From Alentia gelatinosa (lineage: Eukaryota > Annelida > Polychaeta > Phyllodocida > Polynoidae), in the NCBI GenBank assembly GCA_950022655.1, contig OX465589.1, positions 32,713,970-32,777,969 of the forward strand: a DNA stretch of 64,000 bases, written 5' to 3'. The number at the start of each line of letters is the position of its first letter. The stretch's first letter is position 1. The translations under genes were made by a program, and so were the position numbers. This document shows, piece after piece, positions 38,873-52,213 of the stretch. The notes under the pieces are model-generated. The model was not told where the DNA came from and made no database searches. It saw nothing but the letters and a program-made list of their open reading frames with translations.

Positions 38873-40631
38873 GGTGAGACAGTTAGGCTGGGTGAGACAG
38901 ACTCAGGCAGAGTGAGACAGACTCAGGCAGGGTGAGACAGACTCGGGAAGGGTGAGTTGAGACAGACTCAGGCAGGGTGAGACAGACTCTGGCAGGATGA
39001 TGAGAGACAGACTCAGGCAGGGTATAAAAGACACGGGCAGGGCGAGATAGGCTTGGGCAGGGTGATGAGAAACAGACTTGGACAATGTGAGACAGACATG
39101 GGCAGGATAATGTGAGACAAACTGGGGCAGGGTGAGACAGAGTCAGGCAGGGTGAGACAGACTCAGGAAGGGTGAGGTGAGACAGAGTCAGGCAGGGTGA
39201 GACAGACTTGGGCAGGGTGATGAGAGACAGACTCAGGCAGGCTATGACAGACTTGGGTAGAGCGACATAGACTTGAGCAGAGTGATGAGAGACAGACTGG
39301 GGCAGGGTGAGACAGACTCACACAGGATGAGACAGACTCAGACAGGGTGAGACAGACTCGGGCAGGGTTAGGTAATACAGACTCAGGCAGGGTGAAACAG
39401 ACTCGGTCAGGGTGAAGGGAGACAGACAGAGGGAGGGTATAACAGACATGGGCAGTTTCAGGTTAGACAGACTAGGGTAGGTCGAGACAGACTGGGGCAG
39501 GGTAAGTTGAGACAGACTGGGACAGGGTGAGAAAGACATGGGCAGGATAATGAGAGACAGACTGGGGCAGGGTTAGACAGAGTCAGGCAGGGTGAGACAG
39601 ACTCGGGAAGGGTGAGACAATCTCGGGCAGGGTGATGAGAGACAGACTCAGGGAGGGTATGACAGACTCGGGCAGGCCTACTTAATTGGTCGCTAGTTTA
39701 TGCAGCGACCTTGATATTGACTGCACTTGTTACTGATAGATTGGCCATCAACCCCTGTCTGTGCTGAGCTCCTCACTCTCAGTCGGATAGATTGACGTGC
39801 CGTACCGTACGCAGAATTTAACTCACTGTCGCCCAAATTATCATAGCCCAAGACATCTAAGGATGATACGTACCAAATGCGGATATTCACTTCCAGTTAG
39901 AATTCAGCCATGAGACTTTAACACCAGTTAGGGACACATATAACCTACGATCACCTAAAATATGAAGAAAATCGGCCAATTAGATCTAACGATATTCGTG
40001 TTTGAATCTGGTTGTATCAAATGCTGCTCTGGTGGCCAGTGTAGGCCTACTTAATTGGTCGGTAGTTTATGCAGCGACCTTGATATTGACTGCACTTGTT
40101 ACTGATAGATTGGCCATCAACCCCTGTCTGTGCTGAGCTCCTCACTCTCAGTCGAATAGATTGATGGGCCTTACCTTACGCAGAATTTAACTGACTGTCG
40201 TCCAAATTATCATAGCCCAAGACATCTGAGGATGATGCGTACCAAATGCGGAAATTCACTTCCCGTTGGAATATGGCCATGAAACTTTAACACCAGTTAG
40301 GGACACATATAACCTACGATCACCTAAAATATGAAGAAAATCGGCCGCTTGGATCTAACGACATTCACGTTTGAATATGGTTGTATCAAATGCTGCTCTG
40401 GTGGCCAGTGTACTGACGCTGGGTGACTATGATAAGAACTAACGTTTTAATTGACAGGTCCTGCCACCTGGTGTATTATGTGAAACCAGGTTCCTCACTA
40501 CATTCATAACGCCCTTAACATGCCCTCTTCCTGTCAGACTCAGTGGTCTAGAGGTAGTGTCAGCAAGGGAAACCTATGGTTGAGAGTTCAATCCCCTTCC
40601 ATGCAGAGCGGTTTTTTTTTCAAGAGTCATG
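38873..40631 (+). repeat. HOR unit R24 (1,759 bp)
   Basis: M 38873-39673, A 39674-40042, B 40043-40411 (GGTCGGTAG, which disrupts the start hairpin), S 40412-40631. Nearly identical to R25. Confidence 0.95.
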
Positions 40632-42390
40632 GGTGAGACAGTTAGGCTGGGTGAGACAGACTCAGGCAGAGTGAGACAGACTCAGGCAGGGTGAGACAGA
40701 CTCGGGAAGGGTGAGTTGAGACAGACTCAGGCAGGGTGAGACAGACTCTGGCAGGATGATGAGAGACAGACTCAGGCAGGGTATAAAAGACACGGGCAGG
40801 GCGAGATAGGCTTGGGCAGGGTGATGAGAAACAGACTTGGACAATGTGAGACAGACATGGGCAGGATAATGTGAGACAAACTGGGGCAGGGTGAGACAGA
40901 GTCAGGCAGGGTGAGACAGACTCAGGAAGGGTGAGGTGAGACAGAGTCAGGCAGGGTGAGACAGACTTGGGCAGGGTGATGAGAGACAGACTCAGGCAGG
41001 CTATGACAGACTTGGGTAGAGCGACATAGACTTGAGCAGAGTGATGAGAGACAGACTGGGGCAGGGTGAGACAGACTCACACAGGATGAGACAGACTCAG
41101 ACAGGGTGAGACAGACTCGGGCAGGGTTAGGTAATACAGACTCAGGCAGGGTGAAACAGACTCGGTCAGGGTGAAGGGAGACAGACAGAGGGAGGGTATA
41201 ACAGACATGGGCAGTTTCAGGTTAGACAGACTAGGGTAGGTCGAGACAGACTGGGGCAGGGTAAGTTGAGACAGACTGGGACAGGGTGAGAAAGACATGG
41301 GCAGGATAATGAGAGACAGACTGGGGCAGGGTTAGACAGAGTCAGGCAGGGTGAGACAGACTCGGGAAGGGTGAGACAATCTCGGGCAGGGTGATGAGAG
41401 ACAGACTCAGGGAGGGTATGACAGACTCGGGCAGGCCTACTTAATTGGTCGCTAGTTTATGCAGCGACCTTGATATTGACTGCACTTGTTACTGATAGAT
41501 TGGCCATCAACCCCTGTCTGTGCTGAGCTCCTCACTCTCAGTCGGATAGATTGACGTGCCGTACCGTACGCAGAATTTAACTCACTGTCGCCCAAATTAT
41601 CATAGCCCAAGACATCTAAGGATGATACGTACCAAATGCGGATATTCACTTCCAGTTAGAATTCAGCCATGAGACTTTAACACCAGTTAGGGACACATAT
41701 AACCTACGATCACCTAAAATATGAAGAAAATCGGCCAATTAGATCTAACGATATTCGTGTTTGAATCTGGTTGTATCAAATGCTGCTCTGGTGGCCAGTG
41801 TAGGCCTACTTAATTGGTCGGTAGTTTATGCAGCGACCTTGATATTGACTGCACTTGTTACTGATAGATTGGCCATCAACCCCTGTCTGTGCTGAGCTCC
41901 TCACTCTCAGTCGAATAGATTGATGGGCCTTACCTTACGCAGAATTTAACTGACTGTCGTCCAAATTATCATAGCCCAAGACATCTGAGGATGATGCGTA
42001 CCAAATGCGGAAATTCACTTCCCGTTGGAATATGGCCATGAAACTTTAACACCAGTTAGGGACACATATAACCTACGATCACCTAAAATATGAAGAAAAT
42101 CGGCCGCTTGGATCTAACGACATTCACGTTTGAATATGGTTGTATCAAATGCTGCTCTGGTGGCCAGTGTACTGACGCTGGGTGACTATGATAAGAACTA
42201 ACGTTTTAATTGACAGGTCCTGCCACCTGGTGTATTATGTGAAACCAGGTTCCTCACTACATTCATAACGCCCTTAACATGCCCTCTTCCTGTCAGACTC
42301 AGTGGTCTAGAGGTAGTGTCAGCAAGGGAAACCTATGGTTGAGAGTTCAATCCCCTTCCATGCAGAGCGGTTTTTTTTTCAAGAGTCATG
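40632..42390 (+). repeat. HOR unit R25 (1,759 bp)
   Basis: M 40632-41432, A 41433-41801, B 41802-42170 (GGTCGGTAG), S 42171-42390. I saw no differences from R24 when reading by eye, which points to a recent tandem duplication. Confidence 0.95.
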
Positions 42391-44148
42391 GGTGAGACAG
42401 TTAGGCTGGGTGAGACAGACTCAGGCAGAGTGAGACAGACTCAGGCAGGGTGAGACAGACTCGGGAAGGGTGAGTTGAGACAGACTCAGGCAGGGTGAGA
42501 CAGACTCTGGCAGGATGATGAGAGACAGACTCAGGCAGGGTATAAAAGACACGGGCAGGGCGAGATAGGCTTGGGCAGGGTGATGAGAAACAGACTTGGA
42601 CAATGTGAGACAGACATGGGCAGGATAATGTGAGACAAACTGGGGCAGGGTGAGACAGAGTCAGGCAGGGTGAGACAGACTCAGGAAGGGTGAGGTGAGA
42701 CAGAGTCAGGCAGGGTGAGACAGACTTGGGCAGGGTGATGAGAGACAGACTCAGGCAGGCTATGACAGACTTGGGTAGAGCGACATAGACTTGAGCAGAG
42801 TGATGAGAGACAGACTGGGGCAGGGTGAGACAGACTCACACAGGATGAGACAGACTCAGACAGGGTGAGACAGACTCGGGCAGGGTTAGGTAATACAGAC
42901 TCAGGCAGGGTGAAACAGACTCGGTCAGGGTGAAGGGAGACAGACAGAGGGAGGGTATAACAGACATGGGCAGTTTCAGGTTAGACAGACTAGGGTAGGT
43001 CGAGACAGACTGGGGCAGGGTAAGTTGAGACAGACTGGGACAGGGTGAGAAAGACATGGGCAGGATAATGAGAGACAGACTGGGGCAGGGTTAGACAGAG
43101 TCAGGCAGGGTGAGACAGACTCGGGAAGGGTGAGACAATCTCGGGCAGGGTGATGAGAGACAGACTCAGGGAGGGTATGACAGACTCGGGCAGGCCTACT
43201 TAATTGGTCGCTAGTTTATGCAGCGACCTTGATATTGACTGCACTTGTTACTGATAGATTGGCCATCAACCCCTGTCTGTGCTGAGCTCCTCACTCTCAG
43301 TCGGATAGATTGACGTGCCGTACCGTACGCAGAATTTAACTCACTGTCGCCCAAATTATCATAGCCCAAGACATCTAAAGATGATACGTACCAATGCGGA
43401 TATTCACTTCCAGTTAGAATTCAGCCATGAGACTTTAACACCAGTTAGGGACACATATAACCTACGATCACCTAAAATATGAAGAAAATCGGCCAATTAG
43501 ATCTAACGATATTCGTGTTTGAATCTGGTTGTATCAAATGCTGCTCTGGTGGCCAGTGTAGGCCTACTTAATTGGTCGCTAGTTTATGCAGCGACCTTGA
43601 TATTGACTGCACTTGTTACTGATAGATTGGCCATCAACCCCTGTCTGTGCTGAGCTCCTCACTCTCAGTCGAATAGATTGATGGGCCTTACCTTACGCAG
43701 AATTTAACTGACTGTCGTCCAAATTATCATAGCCCAAGACATCTGAGGATGATGCGTACCAAATGCGGAAATTCACTTCCCGTTGGAATATGGCCATGAA
43801 ACTTTAACACCAGTTAGGGACACATATAACCTACGATCACCTAAAATATGAAGAAAATCGGCCGCTTGGATCTAACGACATTCACGTTTGAATATGGTTG
43901 TATCAAATGCTGCTCTGGTGGCCAGTGTACTGACGCTGGGTGACTATGATAAGAACTAACGTTTTAATTGACAGGTCCTGCCACCTGGTGTATTATGTGA
44001 AACCAGGTTCCTCACTACATTCATAACGCCCTTAACATGCCCTCTTCCTGTCAGACTCAGTGGTCTAGAGGTAGTGTCAGCAAGGGAAACCTATGGTTGA
44101 GAGTTCAATCCCCTTCCATGCAGAGCGGTTTTTTTTTCAAGAGTCATG
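42391..44148 (+). repeat. HOR unit R26 (1,758 bp)
   Basis: M 42391-43191, A 43192-43559 (368-bp allele, CTAAAGATG and ACCAATGCGG), B 43560-43928, S 43929-44148. Confidence 0.95.
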
Positions 44149-45906
44149 GGTGAGACAGTTAGGCTGGGTGAGACAGACTCAGGCAGAGTGAGACAGACTC
44201 AGGCAGGGTGAGACAGACTCGGGAAGGGTGAGTTGAGACAGACTCAGGCAGGGTGAGACAGACTCTGGCAGGATGATGAGAGACAGACTCAGGCAGGGTA
44301 TAAAAGACACGGGCAGGGCGAGATAGGCTTGGGCAGGGTGATGAGAAACAGACTTGGACAATGTGAGACAGACATGGGCAGGATAATGTGAGACAAACTG
44401 GGGCAGGGTGAGACAGAGTCAGGCAGGGTGAGACAGACTCAGGAAGGGTGAGGTGAGACAGAGTCAGGCAGGGTGAGACAGACTTGGGCAGGGTGATGAG
44501 AGACAGACTCAGGCAGGGTATGACAGACTTGGGTAGAGCGACATAGACTTGAGCAGAGTGATGAGAGACAGACTGGGGCAGGGTGAGACAGACTCACACA
44601 GGATGAGACAGACTCAGACAGGGTGAGACAGACTCGGGCAGGGTTAGGTAATACAGACTCAGGCAGGGTGAAACAGACTCGGTCAGGGTGAAGGGAGACA
44701 GACAGAGGGAGGGTATAACAGACATGGGCAGTTTCAGGTTAGACAGACTAGGGTAGGTCGAGACAGACTGGGGCAGGGTAAGTTGAGACAGACTGAGACA
44801 GGGTGAGAAAGACATGGGCAGGATAATGAGAGACAGACTGGGGCAGGGTTAGACAGAGTCAGGCAGGGTGAGACAGACTCGGGAAGGGTGAGACAATCTC
44901 GGGCAGGGTGATGAGAGACAGACTCAGGGAGGGTATGACAGACTCGGGCAGGCCTACTTAATTGGTCGCTAGTTTATGCAGCGACCTTGATATTGACTGC
45001 ACTTGTTACTGATAGATTGGCCATCAACCCCTGTCTGTGCTGAGCTCCTCACTCTCAGTCGGATAGATTGACGTGCCGTACCGTACGCAGAATTTAACTC
45101 ACTGTCGCCCAAATTATCATAGCCCAAGACATCTAAAGATGATACGTACCAATGCGGATATTCACTTCCAGTTAGAATTCAGCCATGAGACTTTAACACC
45201 AGTTAGGGACACATATAACCTACGATCACCTAAAATATGAAGAAAATCGGCCAATTAGATCTAACGATATTCGTGTTTGAATCTGGTTGTATCAAATGCT
45301 GCTCTGGTGGCCAGTGTAGGCCTACTTAATTGGTCGCTAGTTTATGCAGCGACCTTGATATTGACTGCACTTGTTACTGATAGATTGGCCATCAACCCCT
45401 GTCTGTGCTGAGCTCCTCACTCTCAGTCGAATAGATTGATGGGCCTTACCTTCCGCAGAATTTAACTGACTGTCGTCCAAATTATCATAGCCCAAGACAT
45501 CTGAGGATGATGCGTACCAAATGCGGAAATTCACTTCCCGTTGGAATATGGCCATGAAACTTTAACACCAGTTAGGGACACATATAACCTACGATCACCT
45601 AAAATATGAAGAAAATCGGCCGCTTGGATCTAACGACATTCACGTTTGAATATGGTTGTATCAAATGCTGCTCTGGTGGCCAGTGTACTGACGCTGGGTG
45701 ACTATGATAAGAACTAACGTTTTAATTGACAGGTCCTGCCACCTGGTGTATTATGTGAAACCAGGTTCCTCACTACATTCATAACGCCCTTAACATGCCC
45801 TCTTCCTGTCAGACTCAGTGGTCTAGAGGTAGTGTCAGCAAGGGAAACCTATGGTTGAGAGTTCAATCCCCTTCCATGCAGAGCGTTTTTTTTTTCAAGA
45901 GTCATG
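44149..45906 (+). repeat. HOR unit R27 (1,758 bp)
   Basis: M 44149-44949 (private GACTGAGACAGGG), A 44950-45317 (368-bp allele), B 45318-45686 (CCTTCCGC), S 45687-45906. Lies 10,550 bp from R21 and shares its A and B alleles. Confidence 0.95.
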
Positions 45907-47663
45907 GGTGAGACAGTTAGGCTGGGTGAGACAGACTCAGGCAGAGTGAGACAGACTCAGGCAGGGTGAGACAGACTCGGGAAGGGTGAGTTGAGACAGA
46001 CTCAGGCAGGGTGAGACAGACTCTGGCAGGATGATGAGAGACAGACTCAGGCAGGGTATAAAAGACACGGGCAGGGCGAGATAGGCTTGGGCAGGGTGAT
46101 GAGAAACAGACTTGGACAATGTGAGACAGACATGGGCAGGATAATGTGAGACAAACTGGGGCAGGGTGAGACAGAGTCAGGCAGGGTGAGACAGACTCAG
46201 GAAGGGTGAGGTGAGACAGAGTCAGGCAGGGTGAGACAGACTTGGGCAGGGTGATGAGAGACAGACTCAGGCAGGGTATGACAGACTTGGGTAGAGCGAC
46301 ATAGACTTGAGCAGAGTGATGAGAGACAGACTGGGGCAGGGTGAGACAGACTCAAACAGGATGAGACAGACTCAGACAGGGTGAGACAGACTCGGGCAGG
46401 GTTAGGTTATACAGACTCAGGCAGGGTGAAACAGTCGGTCAGGGTGAAGGGAGACAGACAGAGGGAGGGTATAACAGACATGGGCAGTTTCAGGTTAGAC
46501 AGACTAGGGTAGGTCGAGACAGACTGGGGCAGGGTAAGTTGAGACAGACTGGGACAGGGTGAGAAAGACATGGGCAGGATAATGAGAGACAGACTGGGGC
46601 AGGGTTAGACAGAGTCAGGCAGGGTGAGACAGACTCGGGAAGGGTGAGACAATCTCGGGCAGGGTGATGAGAGACAGACTCAGGGAGGGTATGACAGACT
46701 CGGGCAGGCCTACTTAATTGGTCGCTAGTTTATGCAGCGACCTTGATATTGACTGCACTTGTTACTTATAGATTGGCCATCAACCCCTGTCTGTGCTGAG
46801 CTCCTCACTCTCAGTCGGATAGATTGACGTGCCGTACCGTACGCAGAATTTAACTCACTGTTGCCCAAATTATCATAGCCCAAGACATCTAAGGATGATA
46901 CGTACCAAATGCGGCTATTCACTTCCAGTTAGAATTCAGCCATGAGACTTTAACACCAGTTAGGGACACATATAACCTACGATCACCTAAAATATGAAGA
47001 AAATCGGCCAATTAGATCTAACGATATTCGTGTTTGAATCTGGTTGTATCAAATGCTGCTCTGGTGGCCAGTGTAGGCCTACTTAATTGGTCGCTAGTTT
47101 ATGCAGCGACCTTGATATTGACTGCACTTGTTACTGATAGATTGGCCATCAACCCCTGTCTGTGCTGAGCTCCTCACTCTCAGTCGAATAGATTGATGGG
47201 CCTTAACTTACGCAGAATTTAACTGACTGTCGTCCAAATTATCATAGCCCAAGACATCTGAGGATGATGCATACCAAATGCGGAAATTCACTTCCCGTTG
47301 GAATATGGCCATGAAACTTTAACACCAGTTAGGGACACATATAACTTACGATCACCTAAAATATGAAGAAAATCGGCCGCTTGGATCTAACGACATTCAC
47401 GTTTGAATATGGTTGTATCAAATGCTGCTCTGGTGGCCAGTGTACTGACGCTGGGTGACTATGATAAGAACTAACGTTTTAATTGACAGGTCCTGCCACC
47501 TGGTGTATTATGTGAAACCAGGTTCCTCACTACATTCATAACGCCCTTAACATGCCCTCTTCCTGTCAGACTCAGTGGTCTAGAGGTAGTGTCAGCAAGG
47601 GAAACCTATGGTTGAGAGTTCAATCCCCTTCCATGCACAGCGGGTTTTTTTTCAAGAGTCATG
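45907..47663 (+). repeat. HOR unit R28 (1,757 bp)
   Basis: M 45907-46705 (GAAACAGTCGGTC), A 46706-47074 (GTTACTTATAG, CTGTTGCCC), B 47075-47443 (CCTTAACTTACG), S 47444-47663 (CCATGCACAGCGGG). Counterpart of R22 at an offset of exactly 10,550 bp. Confidence 0.95.
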
Positions 47664-49423
47664 GGTGAGACAGTTAGGCTGGGTGAGACAGACTCAGGCA
47701 GAGTGAGACAGACTCAGGCAGGGTGAGACAGACTCGGGAAGGGTGAGTTGAGACAGACTCAGGCAGGGTGAGACAGACTCTGGCAGGATGATGAGAGACA
47801 GACTCAGGCAGGGTATAAAAGACACGGGCAGGGCGAGATAGGCTTGGGCAGGGTGATGAGAAACAGACTTGGACAATGTGAGACAGACATGGGCAGGATA
47901 ATGTGAGACAAACTGGGGCAGGGTGAGACAGAGTCAGGCAGGGTGAGACAGACTCAGGAAGGGTGAGGTGAGACAGAGTCAGGCAGGGTGAGACAGACTT
48001 GGGCAGGGTGATGAGAGACAGACTCAGGCAGGCTATGACAGACTTGGGTAGAGCGACATAGACTTGAGCAGAGTGATGAGAGACAGACTGGGGCAGGGTG
48101 AGACAGACTCACACAGGATGAGACAGACTCAGACAGGGTGAGACAGACTCGGGCAGGGTTAGGTAATACAGACTCAGGCAGGGTGAAACAGACTCGGTCA
48201 GGGTGAAGGGAGACAGACAGAGGGAGGGTATAACAGACATGGGCAGTTTCAGGTTAGACAGACTAGGGTAGGTCGAGACAGACTGGGGCAGGGTAAGTTG
48301 AGACAGACTGGGACAGGGTGAGAAAGACATGGGCAGGATAATGAAAGACAGACTGGGGCAGGGTTAGACAGAGTCAGGCAGGGTGAGACAGACTCGGGAA
48401 GGGTGAGACAATCTCGGGCAGGGTGATGAGAGACAGACTCAGGGAGGGTATGACAGACTCGGGCAGGCCTACTTAATTGGTCGCTAGTTTATGCAGCGAC
48501 CTTGATATTGACTGCACTTGTTACTGATAGATTGGCCATCAACCCCTGTCTGTGCTGAGCTCCTCACTCTCAGTCGGATAGATTGACGTGCCGTACCGTA
48601 CGCAGAATTTAACTCACTGTTGCCCAAATTATCATAGCCCAAGACATCTAAGGATGATACGTACCAAATGCGGCTATTCACTTCCAGTTAGAATTCAGCC
48701 ATGAGACTTTAACACCAGTTAGGGACACATATAACCTACGATCACCTAAAATATGAAGAAAATCGGCCAATTAGATCTAACGATATTCGTGTTTGAATCT
48801 GGTTGTATCAAATGCTGCTCTGGTGGCCAGTGTAGGCCTACTTAATTGGTCGCTAGTTTATGCAGCGACCTTGATATTGACTGCACTTGTTACTGATAGA
48901 TTGGCCATCAACCCCTGTCTGTGCTGAGCTCCTCACTCTCAGTCGAATAGATTGATGGGCCTTAACTTACGCAGAATTTAACTGACTGTCGTCCAAATTA
49001 TCATAGCCCAAGACATCAGAGGATGATGCATACCAAATGCGGAAATTCACTTCCCGTTGGAATATGGCCATGAAACTTTAACACCAGTTAGGGACACATA
49101 TAACCTACGATCACCTAAAATATGAAGAAAATCGGCCGCTTGGATCTAACGACATTCACGTTTGAATATGGTTGTATCAAATGCTGCTCTGGTGGCCAGT
49201 GTACTGACGCTGGGTGACTATGATAAGAACTAACGTTTTAATTGACAGGTCCTGCCACCTGGTGTATTATGTGAAACCAGGTTCCTCACTACATTCATAA
49301 CGCCCTTAACATGCCCTCTTCCTGTCAGACTCAGTGGTCTAGAGGTAGTGTCAGCAAGGGAAACCTATGGTTGAGAGTTCAATCCCCTTCCATGCAGAGC
49401 GGTTTTTCTTTTCAAGAGTCATG
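47664..49423 (+). repeat. HOR unit R29 (1,760 bp)
   Basis: M 47664-48464, A 48465-48833, B 48834-49202 (CCTTAACTTACG; private GACATCAGAGG), S 49203-49423, where a C interrupts the T-run (TTTTTCTTTT). Counterpart of R23 at the 10,550-bp offset. Confidence 0.95.
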
Positions 49424-51182
49424 GGTGAGACAGTTAGGCTGGGTGAGACAGACTCAGGCAGAGTGAGACAGACTCAGGCAGGGTGAGACAGACTCGGGAA
49501 GGGTGAGTTGAGACAGACTCAGGCAGGGTGAGACAGACTCTGGCAGGATGATGAGAGACAGACTCAGGCAGGGTATAAAAGACACGGGCAGGGCGAGATA
49601 GGCTTGGGCAGGGTGATGAGAAACAGACTTGGACAATGTGAGACAGACATGGGCAGGATAATGTGAGACAAACTGGGGCAGGGTGAGACAGAGTCAGGCA
49701 GGGTGAGACAGACTCAGGAAGGGTGAGGTGAGACAGAGTCAGGCAGGGTGAGACAGACTTGGGCAGGGTGATGAGAGACAGACTCAGGCAGGGTATGACA
49801 GACTTGGGTAGAGCGACATAGACTTGAGCAGAGTGATGAGAGACAGACTGGGGCAGGGTGAGACAGACTCACACAGGATGAGACAGACTCAGACAGGGTG
49901 AGACAGACTCGGGCAGGGTTAGGTAATACAGACTCAGGCAGGGTGAAACAGACTCGGTCAGGGTGAAGGGAGACAGACAGAGGGAGGGTATAACAGACAT
50001 GGGCAGTTTCAGGTTAGACAGACTAGGGTAGGTCGAGACAGACTGGGGCAGGGTAAGTTGAGACAGACGGGGACAGGGTGAGAAAGACATGGGCAGGATA
50101 ATGAGAGACAGACTGGGGCAGGGTTAGACAGAGTCAGGCAGGGTGAGACAGACTCGGGAAGGGTGAGACAATCTCGGGCAGGGTGATGAGAGACAGACTC
50201 AGGGAGGGTATGACAGACTCGGGCAGGCCTACTTAATTGGTCGCTAGTTTATGCAGCGACCTTGATATTGACTGCACTTGTTACTGATAGATTGGCCATC
50301 AACCCCTGTCTGTGCTGAGCTCCTCACTCTCAGTCGGATAGATTGACGTGCCGTACCGTACGCAGAATTTAACTCACTGTCGCCCAAATTATCATAGCCC
50401 AAGACATCTAAGGATGATACGTACCAAATGCGGATATTCACTTCCAGTTAGAATTCAGCCATGAGACTTTAACACCAGTTAGGGACACATATAACCTACG
50501 ATCACCTAAAATATGAAGAAAATCGGCCAATTAGATCTAACGATATTCGTGTTTGAATCTGGTTGTATCAAATGCTGCTCTGGTGGCCAGTGTAGGCCTA
50601 CTTAATTGGTCGCTAGTTTATGCAGCGACCTTGATATTGACTGCACTTGTTACTGATAGATTGGCCATCAACCCCTGTCTGTGCTGAGCTCCTCACTCTC
50701 AGTCGAATAGATTGATGGGCCTTACCTTACGCAGAATTTAACTGACTGTCGTCCAAATTATTATAGCCCAAGACATCTGAGGATGATGCGTACCAAATGC
50801 GGAAATTCACTTCCCGTTGGAATATGGCCATGAAACTTTAACACCAGTTAGGGACACATATAACCTACGATCACCTAAAATATGAAGAAAATCGGCCGCT
50901 TGGATCTAACGACATTCACGTTTGAATATGGTTGTATCAAATGCTGCTCTGGTGGCCAGTGTACTGACGCTGGGTGACTATGATAAGAACTAACGTTTTA
51001 ATTGACAAGTCCTGCCACCTGGTGTATTATGTGAAACCAGGTTCCTCACTACATTCATAACGCCCTTAACATGCCCTCTTCCTGTCAGACTCAGTGATCT
51101 AGAGGTAGTGTCAGCAAGGGAAACCTATGGTTGAGAGTTCAATCCCCTTCCATGCAGAGCGGGTTTTTTTTCAAGAGTCATG
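49424..51182 (+). repeat. HOR unit R30 (1,759 bp)
   Basis: M 49424-50224, A 50225-50593, B 50594-50962 (private AATTATTATAG), S 50963-51182. The A box here reads TGATCTAGAGG, a change at a normally conserved G. Confidence 0.95.
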
Positions 51183-52213
51183 GGTGAGACAGTTAGGCTG
51201 GGTGAGACAGACTCAGGCAGAGTGAGACAGACTCAGGCAGGGTGAGACAGACTCGGGAAGGGTGAGTTGAGACAGACTCAGGCAGGGTGAGACAGACTCT
51301 GGCAGGATGATGAGAGACAGACTCAGGCAGGGTATAAAAGACACGGGCAGGGCGAGATAGGCTTGGGCAGGGTGATGAGAAACAGACTTGGACAATGTGA
51401 GACAGACATGGGCAGGATAATGTGAGACAAACTGGGGCAGGGTGAGACAGAGTCAGGCAGGGTGAGACAGACTCAGGAAGGGTGAGGTGAGACAAACTTG
51501 GGCAGGGTGTTAGGGACACATATAACCTACGATCACCTAAAATATGAAGAAAATCGGCCAATTAGATCTAACGATATTCGTGTTTGAATCTGGTTGTATC
51601 AAATGCTGCTCTGGTGGCCAGTGTAGGCCTACTTAATTGGTCGGTAGTTTATGCAGCGACCTTGATATTGACTGCACTTGTTACTGATAGATTGGCCATC
51701 AACCCCTGTCTGTGCTGAGCTCCTCACTCTCAGTCGAATAGATTGATGGGCCTTACCTTACGCAGAATTTAACTGACTGTCGTCCAAATTATCATAGCCC
51801 AAGACATCTGAGGATGATGCGTACCAAATGCGGAAAATCACTTCCCGTTGGAATATGGCCATGAAACTTTAACACCAGTTAGGGACACCTATAACCTACG
51901 ATCACCTAAAATATGAAGAAAATCGGCCGCTTGGATCTAACGACATTCACGTTTGAATATGGTTGTATCAAATGCTGCTCTGGTGGCCAGTGTACTGACG
52001 CTGGGTGACTATGATAAGAACTAACGTTTTAATTGACAGGTCCTGCCACCTGGTGTATTATGTGAAACCAGGTTCCTCACTACATTCATAACGCCCTTAA
52101 CATGCCCTCTTCCTGTCAGACTCAGTGGTCTAGAGGTAGTGTCAGCAAGGGAAACCTATGGTTGAGAGTTCAATCCCCTTCCATGCAGAGCGGTTTTTTT
52201 TTCAAGAGTCATG
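51183..52213 (+). repeat. HOR unit R31 (1,031 bp; internal deletion)
   Basis: M 51183-51509 (right part missing), A remnant 51510-51624, B 51625-51993 (GGTCGGTAG), S 51994-52213. The junction GGCAGGGTG / TTAGGGACAC fuses mid-M to late A, with at most 1 nt of shared sequence. About 0.7 kb of a standard unit is gone. Confidence 0.95.
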
